A stretch of 64,000 bases of DNA. Source: Pseudoalteromonas luteoviolacea B = ATCC 29581. Lineage in GTDB: Bacteria; Pseudomonadota; Gammaproteobacteria; Enterobacterales; Alteromonadaceae. This document shows positions 15,859-24,309 of the stretch, in pieces. The translations under genes and the position numbers were made by a program. The number at the start of each line of letters is the position of its first letter. The stretch's first letter is position 1. The stretch covers positions 955,501 to 1,019,500 of the forward strand of contig CAPN01000051.1 of the NCBI GenBank assembly GCA_000333235.1, read 5' to 3'. The notes below the pieces were generated by a model. That model was given only the letters and a program-made list of their open reading frames with translations, searched no databases and had not been told where the DNA came from.

Positions 15859-15964
15859 ATAAATCTCCTTCGCTAAAACAAATGTTAAATGCGAAACGCA
15901 AGGCTAGCCTCATACTTAACTATGGTTTATTCTTTAAGCCAAGAAAAGCAGTAAGGAAGATCTC

Positions 15965-16630
15965 ATGGCCGGTGCGCATAGTAAAGCCCAACTACCCGCT
16001 AATCCAACACTTAAAGAAATTAACTGGTATAAAAAGCAGATAAACTGGGGCGAATTACCACCATTTTATCACTTAGTAGCGTCTTCGGTCAGTGAAAGTG
16101 AAGGTGTCCTCCATCATGGATTTGATAATGCAGTAAAACGTATCATTGATAAACGAAACTGGAACATTCAATTATTAGGCGGCCATGAAGACGAGCATGG
16201 CACGATTCATTGCGAACAAAAGCCTCGCTTGGGGTTGCACCAAAGTTTTACCGATAGAGGGTTCGAACTATGGGCATTTCCCTATGCGAAAGACATGCAA
16301 ATTGATAATTACATCAAAGACAATAGTTTTATGGAATTTCGCACATGGGATCCCGTAACCATGAAAAATATTCTTCGGATAAACCAATTGCATAAATTCA
16401 TCGCCTTTTATTTTGGCCGCGGGGACATTGCGGATAAAGCGCTTATCCTTCACGCGCACAAGGTCGTGCACAAAATTATTGCTTATTTAACGAGAGAAAT
16501 GAACATTGTTAAGGTTGATGGGGTCTCAATTAAAGATTTTTATCAACTTTGTGAAAAAGATGCTCGAGCATGTGGTGACGAAGTCGACTTAGCACGTGTC
16601 ATGCTTGGGGAAGATATTAGAAAGGAATAA
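15965..16630 (+). CDS. Conserved-looking protein of unknown function
   Basis: A 221-residue soluble protein, no signal peptide or membrane segment. The ATG is preceded by AAGGAAG. I do not recognise a family. Visible features are many aromatic and histidine residues (LHHGF, GGHEDEHGTIHCEQ, LHKFIAFYFGRGD, LHAHKVVHKII) and an acidic C-terminus. Codon use looks like that of its neighbours and it ends 1 bp before bepA, so it is a real gene co-transcribed with bepA. The His-rich stretch could bind metal; this is only inference. Confidence 0.75.
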   Translation: MAGAHSKAQLPANPTLKEINWYKKQINWGELPPFYHLVASSVSESEGVLHHGFDNAVKRIIDKRNWNIQLLGGHEDEHGTIHCEQKPRLGLHQSFTDRGFELWAFPYAKDMQIDNYIKDNSFMEFRTWDPVTMKNILRINQLHKFIAFYFGRGDIADKALILHAHKVVHKIIAYLTREMNIVKVDGVSIKDFYQLCEKDARACGDEVDLARVMLGEDIRKE

Positions 16631-16631
16631 T

Positions 16632-18083
16632 ATGCAGTTTAAGCGCGTTTTTGCGTCATTAGTATGTGCTGGTGCGTTGCATTGGCACATGCCAGTTTTA
16701 GCCCAAGGCTCTTTTAACCTTCCAGATTTAGGCACTTCAGCTTCACAAGCGCTTTCCATTGAAAAAGAACAAGCAATCGGTGATGTATTAATGATGCAAG
16801 TTCGTTCAAGGGCTGGCTTTTTTCAAGATCCTGTACTCGATGAATATTTAACGTCAATCGGAAATCGTCTCGTCGCCAATGCCGATGATGTTCGCTTTCC
16901 ATTTCGCTTTTTCTGGATTAAAAATACCGACATTAACGCTTTTGCGTTTTACGGGGGCCATGTTGGTGTTCATACCGGGCTTATCGCCCAATCTGATAAT
17001 GAAAGCCAGTTAGCATCAGTGCTCGGGCACGAAATTGCTCACGTTACCCAACGACATTTAGCACGGCGCATTCAAAATCAGCAGCAAAATAGTGCCATGA
17101 CAGTAGCAGGCCTCATTGCTGGCCTATTAACTACCATCGTCGTTCCAGATGCAGGTATGGCAATATTATCTGCCAGTCAAACGCAATCGGCATTAGAAAC
17201 ACTAAGCCATAGCCGCAAAGCAGAACAAGAAGCGGACAGATTTGGGATGAAAACTTTGCAAAGTGCAGGTTTTGATCCCTATGCCTCCAGCGAGTTTTTA
17301 ACTAAGCTTGCTGAGCAAATGCGTTATAAAGACAAGCCACCTGCTTTTTTACTCACTCACCCCTTACCTGACTCAAGGATCTCTGACGTTCGTTTAAGAG
17401 CCGAACAATACGAAAAGACGTATGTACCCTCCAGTTTAAATTTTGCATTAGCTAAAGCGCGTATTATCGCTCGATATCAATACGAGTCTCATGAATCTGA
17501 GCAGTATTTTCGTTCTGCATTAGAGCGCTCAACGGCGATTGATAACCGTGATTTAGAGTATGGGCTAGCACTGACGTTATTAGATCAAAAGAAATTAGCA
17601 GACGCATCAACACTACTAAAGAAGTTGCGTAAAGAAGATCCAAACAATTTGTTTTACCTCGATACACAAACCGATTTATTAATCGCACAAGGTCGCGCTA
17701 AAGAGGCGGTTACTGTGCTCACTGCGATACATGATTTACGTCCCAATAACCAAGTGATTACGTTGAATCTAGCTCACGCCGCAATTGAAGCAAAAGAATA
17801 CGAACAAGCCTTGCAAATTTTGAAAGTATTTTTGCTTGAAAAGCCAGATCATCATCTTGCTAAAGAGTTACTGGTTAGCGTTTATGAAGCACAAGAAAAT
17901 CGCGCAGCCTATCATGAAGCAAAAGCCGACTTACTTGTTCAGTATGGTGCTTATATGAAAGCAGCAGATGAGATTCAAAAAGCACTAAATCACGTTGAAG
18001 AAAAAGAAGAAATTAAGCAGCAACGACTAAAAGCGTTACTCAGCCAATATCGTCAAATGCAAAAAGCATTGGCAAAACTTTAA
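16632..18083 (+). CDS. bepA: Beta-barrel assembly-enhancing protease BepA
   Basis: A 483-residue periplasmic M48 metalloprotease/chaperone that degrades misassembled LptD and assists outer-membrane assembly. It has a signal peptide ending near PVLAQ, zinc motif HEIAH at 133-137 and the third ligand region EQEAD at 198-202. The conserved HPLPDSR carries the regulatory histidine known in E. coli BepA. TPR-like helices fill about residues 290-480. The ATG at 16632 has AAAGGAA upstream; a longer in-frame start at 16596 lies inside the previous gene. The neighbours perM and arsC-like gene are conserved with E. coli. Confidence 0.95.
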   Translation: MQFKRVFASLVCAGALHWHMPVLAQGSFNLPDLGTSASQALSIEKEQAIGDVLMMQVRSRAGFFQDPVLDEYLTSIGNRLVANADDVRFPFRFFWIKNTDINAFAFYGGHVGVHTGLIAQSDNESQLASVLGHEIAHVTQRHLARRIQNQQQNSAMTVAGLIAGLLTTIVVPDAGMAILSASQTQSALETLSHSRKAEQEADRFGMKTLQSAGFDPYASSEFLTKLAEQMRYKDKPPAFLLTHPLPDSRISDVRLRAEQYEKTYVPSSLNFALAKARIIARYQYESHESEQYFRSALERSTAIDNRDLEYGLALTLLDQKKLADASTLLKKLRKEDPNNLFYLDTQTDLLIAQGRAKEAVTVLTAIHDLRPNNQVITLNLAHAAIEAKEYEQALQILKVFLLEKPDHHLAKELLVSVYEAQENRAAYHEAKADLLVQYGAYMKAADEIQKALNHVEEKEEIKQQRLKALLSQYRQMQKALAKL

Positions 18084-18139
18084 GTCAGTAACAAGTTCCC
18101 TTACACTATCGTGAGAATTCATTTCGTAAGGGAACTTTT

Positions 18140-18499
18140 ATGTCTGTGACCATTTATCACAATCCACGTTGTTCTAAGTCTCGTGAAACACTCAATCTCC
18201 TTGAACAACATGGTTACCAAGCAACCGTGGTAGAGTACTTAAAACAGCCATTAAATGCTGAAGAACTTCGCGAACTCATTCAGCAATTAGGTTTAACGAG
18301 TGCTCACGACTTATTGCGTACCAAAGAAGCGGAGTACAAACTTGCAGGCCTCTCTAAATCGAGTGAAGAGAATGCCGTCATCAACGCAATGGTCACTTAC
18401 CCAAAACTGATGGAAAGACCCGTCGTCAGTGTTAATGGTAAGGCAGCCATAGGGCGCCCACCAGAATCCGTATTAGCACTATTCCAAGCCAAATCGTGA
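18140..18499 (+). CDS. ArsC/Spx-family reductase-like protein (YfgD type)
   Basis: A 119-residue thioredoxin-fold protein. It keeps the catalytic N-terminal cysteine in YHNPRCSKSRETL, and the family blocks VVEYLKQPL, LLRTKEAEYK and MERPVVSVNGKAAIGRPPE. It corresponds to E. coli YfgD, which also follows bepA. It is called arsenate reductase by family, but no ars operon is nearby and the physiological substrate is unknown. It overlaps the wrbA-like gene by 4 bp (GTGA). Confidence 0.92.
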   Translation: MSVTIYHNPRCSKSRETLNLLEQHGYQATVVEYLKQPLNAEELRELIQQLGLTSAHDLLRTKEAEYKLAGLSKSSEENAVINAMVTYPKLMERPVVSVNGKAAIGRPPESVLALFQAKS

Positions 18500-19047
18500 A
18501 AATACTTATTTTATTTCATTCGAGCCAAGGATCTGTGCGGGCGATGGCGCAGACCATTGCAGATGCAATTACACACACAGGTGGAGAACCAATATTGCGA
18601 ACATTCGTGAAGCAATATGACACGGATATCGTTGTCTCACTTAATGATTTGAAAAGTTGTGACGCTTTGGCCTTTGGCTCCCCGACTCGCTTCGGCATGA
18701 TGGCGCACCAAGCTAAGCAATTTTGGGAATCAACTAGTGAGTTATGGCTAAAAGGAACGCTTATCGACAAGCCCGCGGCTGTTTTTTGCTCGTCAAGCAG
18801 TATGCATGGTGGAAACGAAAGTACTCTATTAAATTTAAGCTTACCATTACTGCATCATGGTATGATGTTGCTTGGTGTGCCCTACGATGTTCCCGAGCTT
18901 AGCAGCACGGCATCGGGTGGAACACCCTATGGTCCATCACATGTATCTGGATTAACTGGAAACACTCAACTATCAACGCACGAAGTCGCGATTTGCCGAG
19001 CGGTTGGCGTAAGGTTAGTTAACATTGCGAGAAAAATGCACTCATGA
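18496..19047 (+). CDS. wrbA: WrbA-like NAD(P)H:quinone oxidoreductase
   Basis: A 183-residue flavodoxin-fold protein with the FMN phosphate loop ILFHSSQGSVRAMA at the N-terminus, the loop FGSPTRFGMM, and SSMHGGNESTLL, ASGGTPYGPSHVSG near the C-terminus. WrbA proteins reduce quinones by two electrons and limit oxidative stress. The start is GTG overlapping the preceding stop, and the stop overlaps the next ATG (ATGA), so three genes are coupled. Confidence 0.9.
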   Translation: MKILILFHSSQGSVRAMAQTIADAITHTGGEPILRTFVKQYDTDIVVSLNDLKSCDALAFGSPTRFGMMAHQAKQFWESTSELWLKGTLIDKPAAVFCSSSSMHGGNESTLLNLSLPLLHHGMMLLGVPYDVPELSSTASGGTPYGPSHVSGLTGNTQLSTHEVAICRAVGVRLVNIARKMHS

Positions 19048-19490
19048 ATCAACTTGTAGAAAAAAAACCTATCACTAAACGATATCAGCGATTGGCGCTG
19101 TTTGGTTATATCGGTTTGTTAGCACTGATGCCAAGTTGGCTGTACTTTTTTGAGCCAAGAAGTGACTACAGTAATGGTTTTGTTTTTGCCATTTATATTT
19201 TACCCTTACTCTTACCATTAAAAGGGTTTATTCAAGACAAAACGTACACTTACGCGTGGGCTAACTTTATCGTAATGCTGTACTTTATACATGGATCAAC
19301 TCTGCTTTGGATAGCACAAGATGAGTTACTGTTTGTGTTACTTGAGCTCACTTTTGCAACGTGTATGTTTGTTGGATGTACTTACTATGCAAGACATCGT
19401 GGCCAAGAACTCGGCCTTAAAATCAAAAAGTTAAAAGATGATTTAGCTGAAGAAAAGGCAGCGCACGAATATCACAAAGACCAAAAGTAA
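19044..19490 (+). CDS. DUF2069-like four-helix membrane protein
   Basis: A 148-residue inner-membrane protein with four hydrophobic helices (about 17-38, 46-63, 73-94, 98-117) and a C-terminal charged coiled-coil tail of about 30 residues (LGLKIKKLKDDLAEEKAA). Small proteins of this pattern, DUF2069, usually follow wrbA in marine gammaproteobacteria; function unknown. Translation is coupled to the wrbA-like gene. Confidence 0.82.
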   Translation: MNQLVEKKPITKRYQRLALFGYIGLLALMPSWLYFFEPRSDYSNGFVFAIYILPLLLPLKGFIQDKTYTYAWANFIVMLYFIHGSTLLWIAQDELLFVLLELTFATCMFVGCTYYARHRGQELGLKIKKLKDDLAEEKAAHEYHKDQK

Positions 19491-19497
19491 CATTTAA

Positions 19498-19536
19498 CAG
19501 CACACTAACAGAGTGATTTCTCAACGTAGTGTGCTG
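19498..19536 (+). terminator. Hairpin after the bepA gene cluster
   Basis: CAGCACACTA (19498-19507) pairs perfectly with TAGTGTGCTG (19527-19536), followed by TAATTTTAAA. The weak T run makes it a probable rather than certain terminator. Confidence 0.6.
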
Positions 19537-19584
19537 TAATTTTAAATCACGAAATACTAAAGCTATCTACCCACTAATATGGGA

Positions 19585-19621
19585 TGCCCCGCATGGAATG
19601 CCCTGCAAAGGTTGCCCCGCA
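19585..19621. repeat. Three 9-mers at exact 14-bp spacing
   Basis: TGCCCCGCA (19585-19593), TGCCCTGCA (19599-19607) and TGCCCCGCA (19613-19621) occur with starts exactly 14 bp apart in an otherwise AT-rich gap between two convergent genes. Function unknown. Confidence 0.7.
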
Positions 19622-19647
19622 ATTTAATTTGCAGTGAACTATCACAA

Positions 19648-20982
19648 TCACGCCAAATAAGGGCCAATAAATGTTAATGCAACCACTGCGCTCAAACCGA
19701 TTAACCCCAAAACGCTAAACCAAGCTAGCACCCTTAACAGTATTAAGCTCCATGGGTGCCTTCTCTGTGGGTATACGTCTTTGGTTCTAATCCTCCTAGT
19801 TAAAAACAACAACAACAGAGCACTGAATAATACACTTACAGTCATTTCCGTTTTGAAATGAAAATCGTCATCAAAAAAGAAAAATAACTGCACTGGTAAT
19901 AATACCGCAGCAATAAAATACAAGCTGTGAACGAACCGAATTTGATGGTATTGCTCTTCTTCAGAGAGTTCTTTTAGGTAGAACTCTTGCTCAAGCATTT
20001 TAATAATCGCAGTTCGACGCTCAGCAACAGCTAATGCATATGCGCTCATACCTTTTTTGTTTTTACACTTTGGATCCGCGCCTAGCTGAATCAATCGTTT
20101 TACAACCGATTGTGCATTACCCAAAATCGCATGGTGAATCGCAGTGTTTCCATTGTGATCTTGAATGTTCGTCTCGGCGCCAAATAAGCGCTCAACAACA
20201 TCTAAAAAACCTTTGTTCGCTGCTAGATGTAGGGCGTTTTCACCCGCTTCATTGGTATGCTTAGCCATTGCGCCTTGCTCTAAAAACCGCTGAACCATGC
20301 TTTGTTTTGCATCGCTTTGTCCAAGGTGAACCAATAAAGCATGCTCTAGCTTTTCAGTCACGTCGTCTTCGCTTAACAACAAAAGTAAAGTGTAATAATC
20401 ACCACCTTCACTGATTGCCTTGCAGACAGCAGACGTAAGTGCATCTTTATCCTTTACTTGGCTTGGAATGAATTGCGTTAATGTTTCTCGAAACTCGACT
20501 TCTTGCCATAAACACATCACGTCGTCGGCACTTAAACACGCACCTTGCTCTAAACATGTTGTGATGACATGGAAATAACGCTTATCAAATAGTAACTTAA
20601 ATAATGAAACTGAAGTTTCAAACGCCGCTTGTACCGCTATATTTGAATAACGACAAAAGGGCCTCAATAAAGTCACAATTTGGCTTTCAATCGACATATC
20701 GCTTTGTTCAAAGTGATACATTAACTGATTGAGGTAGTGGCTTCCTTTATCATCAAATTCAGCGATATGTTGAAAAAAACACGCTTCAAAAGGCTCAAGC
20801 GGTTTCATCCATTGTAAATAGAATAACGGCGGTAAAATCGTCGAAACTACACCTTGCTCATCTTCACTCTGGCCGCATTGTGGCCAAGACTCAAGCGCAT
20901 CGAGGATAAACGCCCCGTTTTTTTCAACTAGGCCTTTCACCAACAGAGGATATTCTTTGGGCCAAATTAACACTTGTTCCAT
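19648..20982 (-). CDS. Membrane-anchored ankyrin-repeat protein
   Basis: A 444-residue protein. The first 210 residues are helical and of unknown type. Three to four ankyrin repeats follow (about 215-330), with canonical motifs GENALHLAANKGFLDVVERL and GNTAIHHAILGNAQSVVKRLIQLGAD and the start of a third, GMSAYALAVAERRTAIIKML. Three membrane helices form the C-terminus. The orientation suggests cytoplasmic ankyrins tethered to the membrane. It was not recognised as a named family. Its ATG overlaps the stop codon of an ORF lying in the dispersed repeat (TAATG), so its expression signals come from that repeat. Confidence 0.85.
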   Translation of the reverse strand: MEQVLIWPKEYPLLVKGLVEKNGAFILDALESWPQCGQSEDEQGVVSTILPPLFYLQWMKPLEPFEACFFQHIAEFDDKGSHYLNQLMYHFEQSDMSIESQIVTLLRPFCRYSNIAVQAAFETSVSLFKLLFDKRYFHVITTCLEQGACLSADDVMCLWQEVEFRETLTQFIPSQVKDKDALTSAVCKAISEGGDYYTLLLLLSEDDVTEKLEHALLVHLGQSDAKQSMVQRFLEQGAMAKHTNEAGENALHLAANKGFLDVVERLFGAETNIQDHNGNTAIHHAILGNAQSVVKRLIQLGADPKCKNKKGMSAYALAVAERRTAIIKMLEQEFYLKELSEEEQYHQIRFVHSLYFIAAVLLPVQLFFFFDDDFHFKTEMTVSVLFSALLLLFLTRRIRTKDVYPQRRHPWSLILLRVLAWFSVLGLIGLSAVVALTFIGPYLA

Positions 20983-21167
20983 TACTGTAAAACAACTCCA
21001 GTTTGTTCAGCATCATGCGCTAAATATATGTACCCAATCAACTTGATGATGCTGGTTTCAGAGCACCATCCCGCTTTCATCACGAGGCACGCTATTGCAA
21101 GAATATAAGCACCTTTCACAGTAGCGTAACAACGGGTGGTGTTTCCACAGGCAAGTTTTATAGTCAT
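20982..21167 (-). CDS. Short ORF inside the dispersed repeat, coupled to the ankyrin gene
   Basis: A 61-codon ORF that lies wholly in repeat copy 2. Its TAA overlaps the ATG of the ankyrin gene. The product (start MTIKLACGNTTRC, end AEQTGVVLQ) resembles no known domain and contains four cysteines. Copy 1 of the repeat does not keep an equivalent frame. It could be a translated leader or a chance ORF; I favour a non-functional peptide whose translation may still matter for the downstream gene. Confidence 0.3.
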   Translation of the reverse strand: MTIKLACGNTTRCYATVKGAYILAIACLVMKAGWCSETSIIKLIGYIYLAHDAEQTGVVLQ

Positions 21168-21240
21168 TAATGCCGCGTTATTGATTTTGATAAGGGGAAA
21201 GCCTTACCCGCAATCAATGCCTTGCCTAAACGCCTATAAA
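20995..21240 (-). repeat. Dispersed intergenic repeat, copy 2
   Basis: Inverted relative to copy 1 (905-1136). Conserved blocks read on the minus strand are ggcgtttaggcaaggcattg, aaggctttccccttatcaaaa, ataaaacttgcc, aaaggtgcttat...gcgtgcct and the terminal aagttgattgggtac. The copy lies directly upstream of the ankyrin gene. Shorter fragments with the same end motif (acccaatcaacttga type) occur near 870-894, 51841-51864 and 60396-60417. Confidence 0.72.
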
Positions 21241-21437
21241 TTCTTGCTGAAGTCACGCATCTTAAAATAGATTGGGTCTAAACCATCGTTAAACACAATT
21301 ATCTACTTCCAAGATAATTGTGACGACTGAACCTATGCTGACGCTATCGATTTCTTTCTCGAATAATTGCTCCGAATGTTAGCATAAGACAAGAAATAAA
21401 AGGCATAATGTAGTAAACAATTTTACGAGAAGAAAAA
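21241..21437. other. Intergenic spacer with perfect hairpin
   Basis: No gene is visible. CACAATTATCT (21294-21304) and AGATAATTGTG (21312-21322) form an 11-bp perfect AT-rich stem with a 7-base loop. It has no T tract. It may be an operator or part of the repeat-rich spacer. Confidence 0.5.
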
Positions 21438-21629
21438 ATGCATAATGAGTTTGAATGGTGGCAAGTCTTTTTAATTATCGCCTTAGTGCTTGGCGTTATC
21501 TGGAGCAACATCGCGTTACTTAAATATTCGAACAAATTTAAGTTTCCAAGTAACAAAACCGATGAATTAATGTCCAAAATGACAGAGCAGCAAAATCAGA
21601 AAAGCGAAAGCAAAAAAGCCGACAAATAA
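21438..21629 (+). CDS. Small single-helix membrane protein (DUF2897-like)
   Basis: A 63-residue protein with one membrane helix (about 8-30) followed by a basic then highly charged tail rich in Lys, Glu and Gln (MTEQQNQKSESKKADK). GAGAAG precedes the ATG. The pattern resembles the DUF2897 family of gammaproteobacteria, a recollection rather than a tested match. It is monocistronic with a clear terminator directly after the stop codon. Confidence 0.75.
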   Translation: MHNEFEWWQVFLIIALVLGVIWSNIALLKYSNKFKFPSNKTDELMSKMTEQQNQKSESKKADK

Positions 21630-21645
21630 CTGCCGGCTTTTTTTC
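21615..21645 (+). terminator. Terminator of the small membrane-protein gene
   Basis: AAGCCG and CGGCTT flank a loop containing the stop codon and are followed by TTTTTTT. It may also serve phhB on the minus strand through the AAAAAA on the other side. Confidence 0.8.
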
Positions 21646-21656
21646 AATTTTAGGTA

Positions 21657-22001
21657 TTACAGTGCTTTAAATACGTCGTCGGTTTTTGCCGCACAAATAA
21701 AATCATTTTTATGTAATCCTTTAATAGAATGGCTCCACCAAGTGACTGTTACTTTGCCCCATTCTGTCAACAATCCTGGATGATGGCCCTCTTCTTCTGC
21801 CATATCGCCGACTTTATTCGTGAACTCTAAAGCCAATTTAAAGTTCTTAAACTTGTAAACACGTTCTAGCATCATAATACCATCACGTACCTCTGGCACC
21901 CAATCTGGGATAAGCTTAATAAGCTCTGCGAGTTCTGCATCTGACACTTTAGGCGCATCCGCACGACACGCTTCACATTTTTGTGCACTTAAATCAGACA
22001 T
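21657..22001 (-). CDS. phhB: Pterin-4a-carbinolamine dehydratase
   Basis: A 114-residue enzyme that dehydrates 4a-hydroxytetrahydrobiopterin so the pterin cofactor of PhhA can be recycled. The N-terminus [15 protein letters not shown] and core [22 protein letters not shown] contain the paired histidines and the tryptophan of the active site. It follows phhA by 10 bp on the same transcript. Confidence 0.96.
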   Translation of the reverse strand: MSDLSAQKCEACRADAPKVSDAELAELIKLIPDWVPEVRDGIMMLERVYKFKNFKLALEFTNKVGDMAEEEGHHPGLLTEWGKVTVTWWSHSIKGLHKNDFICAAKTDDVFKAL

Positions 22002-22011
22002 GTAAAATTCC

Positions 22012-22809
22012 TTAGCTTGCTAATTTTTCTTTCGGTGGAAATTTAGGTTCAAATAACCCAAGCTCTTTTGCTTTCTCAACTAACGACATAATATCCATCT
22101 TAGATATATCAAACAAATCGTTAATCGAATTAATCGTGTAATAAAGTGGCTGCATAATATCGATGCGATACGGGGTGCGCAAAACATCTAACACTTCTAA
22201 TGGATTGATTTCCGGTTTGCCAGAATACACATATTGCGTTTCACCCGGACTAGACAAAATACCGCCACCGTAAATACGCAAACCTTGCTCGGTTTGCATT
22301 AAGCCAAATTCAACCGTAAACCAATAAAGTCTCGCTAAGTATACTCGGTCTTTTTTCTCTGCTGCGTAACCAAGCTTACCATATTGATGCGTGTATTCGG
22401 CAAATGCAGGATTCGTTAGCATCGCGCAGTGACCAAAGATTTCATGAAAAATATCTGGCTCTTGCAAATAATCAAATTCTTCACGTGAGCGAATAAACGT
22501 TGCTACTGGAAACTGTTTATTTGCCAGTAAACGGAAAAACTCATCAAAATCTATCAGTGCAGGAACAGGTGCTACCTGCCAACCTGTTTCGTTTTTTAAA
22601 ACGGCGTTTAATTCGTGTAATTGTGGGATCCGAGTATGAGGAAGATTGATTTTCTTCAAGCCTTCTAAATACTCATTACATGCCTTCCCTTCGATACACT
22701 TCAGCTGACGCTCAACGAGTTCTTGCCAAATCTGGTTCTCTTCCACTGACCAATGGATAATGCCGTTTTCGTCTGGCGTTTTTGAAACGTACTTACTTGA
22801 TTTTGCCAT
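22012..22809 (-). CDS. phhA: Phenylalanine 4-monooxygenase
   Basis: A 265-residue iron/pterin aromatic amino acid hydroxylase that makes tyrosine from phenylalanine. The 2-His-1-Glu iron site is visible: [10 protein letters not shown] supplies both histidines and FTVEFGLM the glutamate. It lacks a regulatory ACT domain, as bacterial forms do. It leads the phhA-phhB operon. A TyrR/PhhR-type box lies about 140 bp upstream. A phhR gene is not in the window. Confidence 0.97.
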   Translation of the reverse strand: MAKSSKYVSKTPDENGIIHWSVEENQIWQELVERQLKCIEGKACNEYLEGLKKINLPHTRIPQLHELNAVLKNETGWQVAPVPALIDFDEFFRLLANKQFPVATFIRSREEFDYLQEPDIFHEIFGHCAMLTNPAFAEYTHQYGKLGYAAEKKDRVYLARLYWFTVEFGLMQTEQGLRIYGGGILSSPGETQYVYSGKPEINPLEVLDVLRTPYRIDIMQPLYYTINSINDLFDISKMDIMSLVEKAKELGLFEPKFPPKEKLAS

Positions 22810-22947
22810 GATGACCTTCTCAAAAAGATTCTATGTGCACTTATTCTTGTTTTTTGCACCATTCAACTTGTTACCTTGATACTATGAGAAAGTAAGGAAA
22901 ATATTAATAGCAGAGCGCGCTGGCCACACATCAACACCCCTAGCATT

Positions 22948-22965
22948 TGTACACTAATATATACA
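22948..22965 (-). promoter_or_regulatory. TyrR/PhhR-like operator upstream of phhA
   Basis: TGTA-N10-TACA, palindromic (TGTACA CTAATA TATACA), close to the TyrR consensus TGTAAA-N6-TTTACA. Its position about 140 bp before the phhA start suits activation, as known for PhhR in Pseudomonas. Confidence 0.6.
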
Positions 22966-23003
22966 AAATCGTAAATATAAAATTACACTCAGAACTAACT
23001 CAG

Positions 23004-23033
23004 AAAAAAAGCCTCCCTAGAGAGGCCTTTCGT
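23004..23033 (-). terminator. Terminator of megL
   Basis: GCCTC/GAGGC stem (AGGCCTCTCTAGGGAGGCTT region on the minus strand) followed by TTTTTTT. It lies 20 bp after the megL stop. Confidence 0.88.
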
Positions 23034-23052
23034 ATATATAAATTTACATTTT

Positions 23053-24231
23053 TCAAATTAGTCTAAATGCTTGTTCTAAATCACCAATAATGTCTTCAAC
23101 ATTTTCTAGTCCTACCGACAAACGGATCAGGCCATCAGAAATTCCTGCCGCTAACCGCTCTTCTCGCGTATAAGGTGAATGTGTCATAGACGCGGGATGC
23201 TGAATCAACGTTTCAGGATCACCGAGCGATACGGCTAGTGTGCATAGGTTCATGGCATTGATAAAAGTTTCACCATCTTCTAACGTCCCTTTGATTTCGA
23301 ACGCAATGACGCCACCTGCACCACGCATTTGTTTACCTAAATATTTATAGCCAGGATGTGAAGGCAACCCTGGATAATAAACTTGGTTAACTTTGCAATG
23401 AGATTCAAGGTACTCAGCAACGCGCTGCGCACTTGCGCAGTGCCTTTCCATGCGTACCGATAACGTTTTTAAACCACGATTAATCAACCACGCATCATGA
23501 GGGCTGATTGTTGCGCCTATGTCCTTCAATACGGTCATTTTTATCACTTCGACGTGTGCTTTAGAGCCACACACAAGCCCCGCAACAACATCACCATGTC
23601 CATTTAAATATTTTGTTGCGCTGTGAATAACGATATCAATACCAAAATGCTTCGGTTTTTGTAGTAATGGCGTCAAGAAAGTGTTGTCTATTACGCTAAT
23701 AAGCTCATGTTGTGCAGCAAACTTGCCGATCATCTCGAGATCTAAAACGGTCATTGTTGGATTTATAGGTGTCTCAGCAAACACCATTTTAGTATTGCCT
23801 TGAATTGCTTGTTGTAATTCATCTTGATTGGTCATATCAACAAACGTTACTTCAATTCCAAATTTAGGCAGCATATGCGAAAACAGTGCAAAACTGCAGC
23901 CATATAGTGCTTTAGAAGCGATTAGATGGTCCCCAGACTGCAAGAAACTTAATACCGACGCAGAAACTGCGCCCATACCAGTTGCGGTGGCTGCTGCATC
24001 TTCCATTTCTTCCAATGCGGCTACTTTTTGTTCTAGATCTCGTGTTGTTGGATTCCCGAGGCGAGTATAAATATAACCCGGTTCTTCGCCCGCAAATCTT
24101 GCAGCGCCTTGAGCTGCATCCTTAAAGTGGAAAGTAGATGTTTGATATAAAGGCGCCGTAAGCGCACCGTATGGGTCTTCGTGATGGTGAGGGCCATGGA
24201 TACAATTTGTATCATCGTGAAATTTGTTCAT
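23053..24231 (-). CDS. megL: Methionine gamma-lyase
   Basis: A 392-residue Cys/Met-metabolism PLP enzyme that splits methionine to methanethiol, ammonia and 2-oxobutyrate. The Schiff-base lysine is K207 in HSATKYLNGHGD. The feature separating it from cystathionine lyases is C112 in ALYGCSFALF, equivalent to Cys116 of Pseudomonas MGL. Y110 is also present. The ATG at 24231 (MNKFHDDTNCIHG) fits the family; a longer frame to 24297 lacks support. It stands alone between two hairpins. Methanethiol release is a common trait of marine bacteria. Confidence 0.9.
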   Translation of the reverse strand: MNKFHDDTNCIHGPHHHEDPYGALTAPLYQTSTFHFKDAAQGAARFAGEEPGYIYTRLGNPTTRDLEQKVAALEEMEDAAATATGMGAVSASVLSFLQSGDHLIASKALYGCSFALFSHMLPKFGIEVTFVDMTNQDELQQAIQGNTKMVFAETPINPTMTVLDLEMIGKFAAQHELISVIDNTFLTPLLQKPKHFGIDIVIHSATKYLNGHGDVVAGLVCGSKAHVEVIKMTVLKDIGATISPHDAWLINRGLKTLSVRMERHCASAQRVAEYLESHCKVNQVYYPGLPSHPGYKYLGKQMRGAGGVIAFEIKGTLEDGETFINAMNLCTLAVSLGDPETLIQHPASMTHSPYTREERLAAGISDGLIRLSVGLENVEDIIGDLEQAFRLI

Positions 24232-24309
24232 TACCTGCTGCTCGTTTTTATTTTCATTTCTCCAATAGTTATTCCAAGTACTAAAAATCACAAGCATGCC
24301 AGATGCTCA

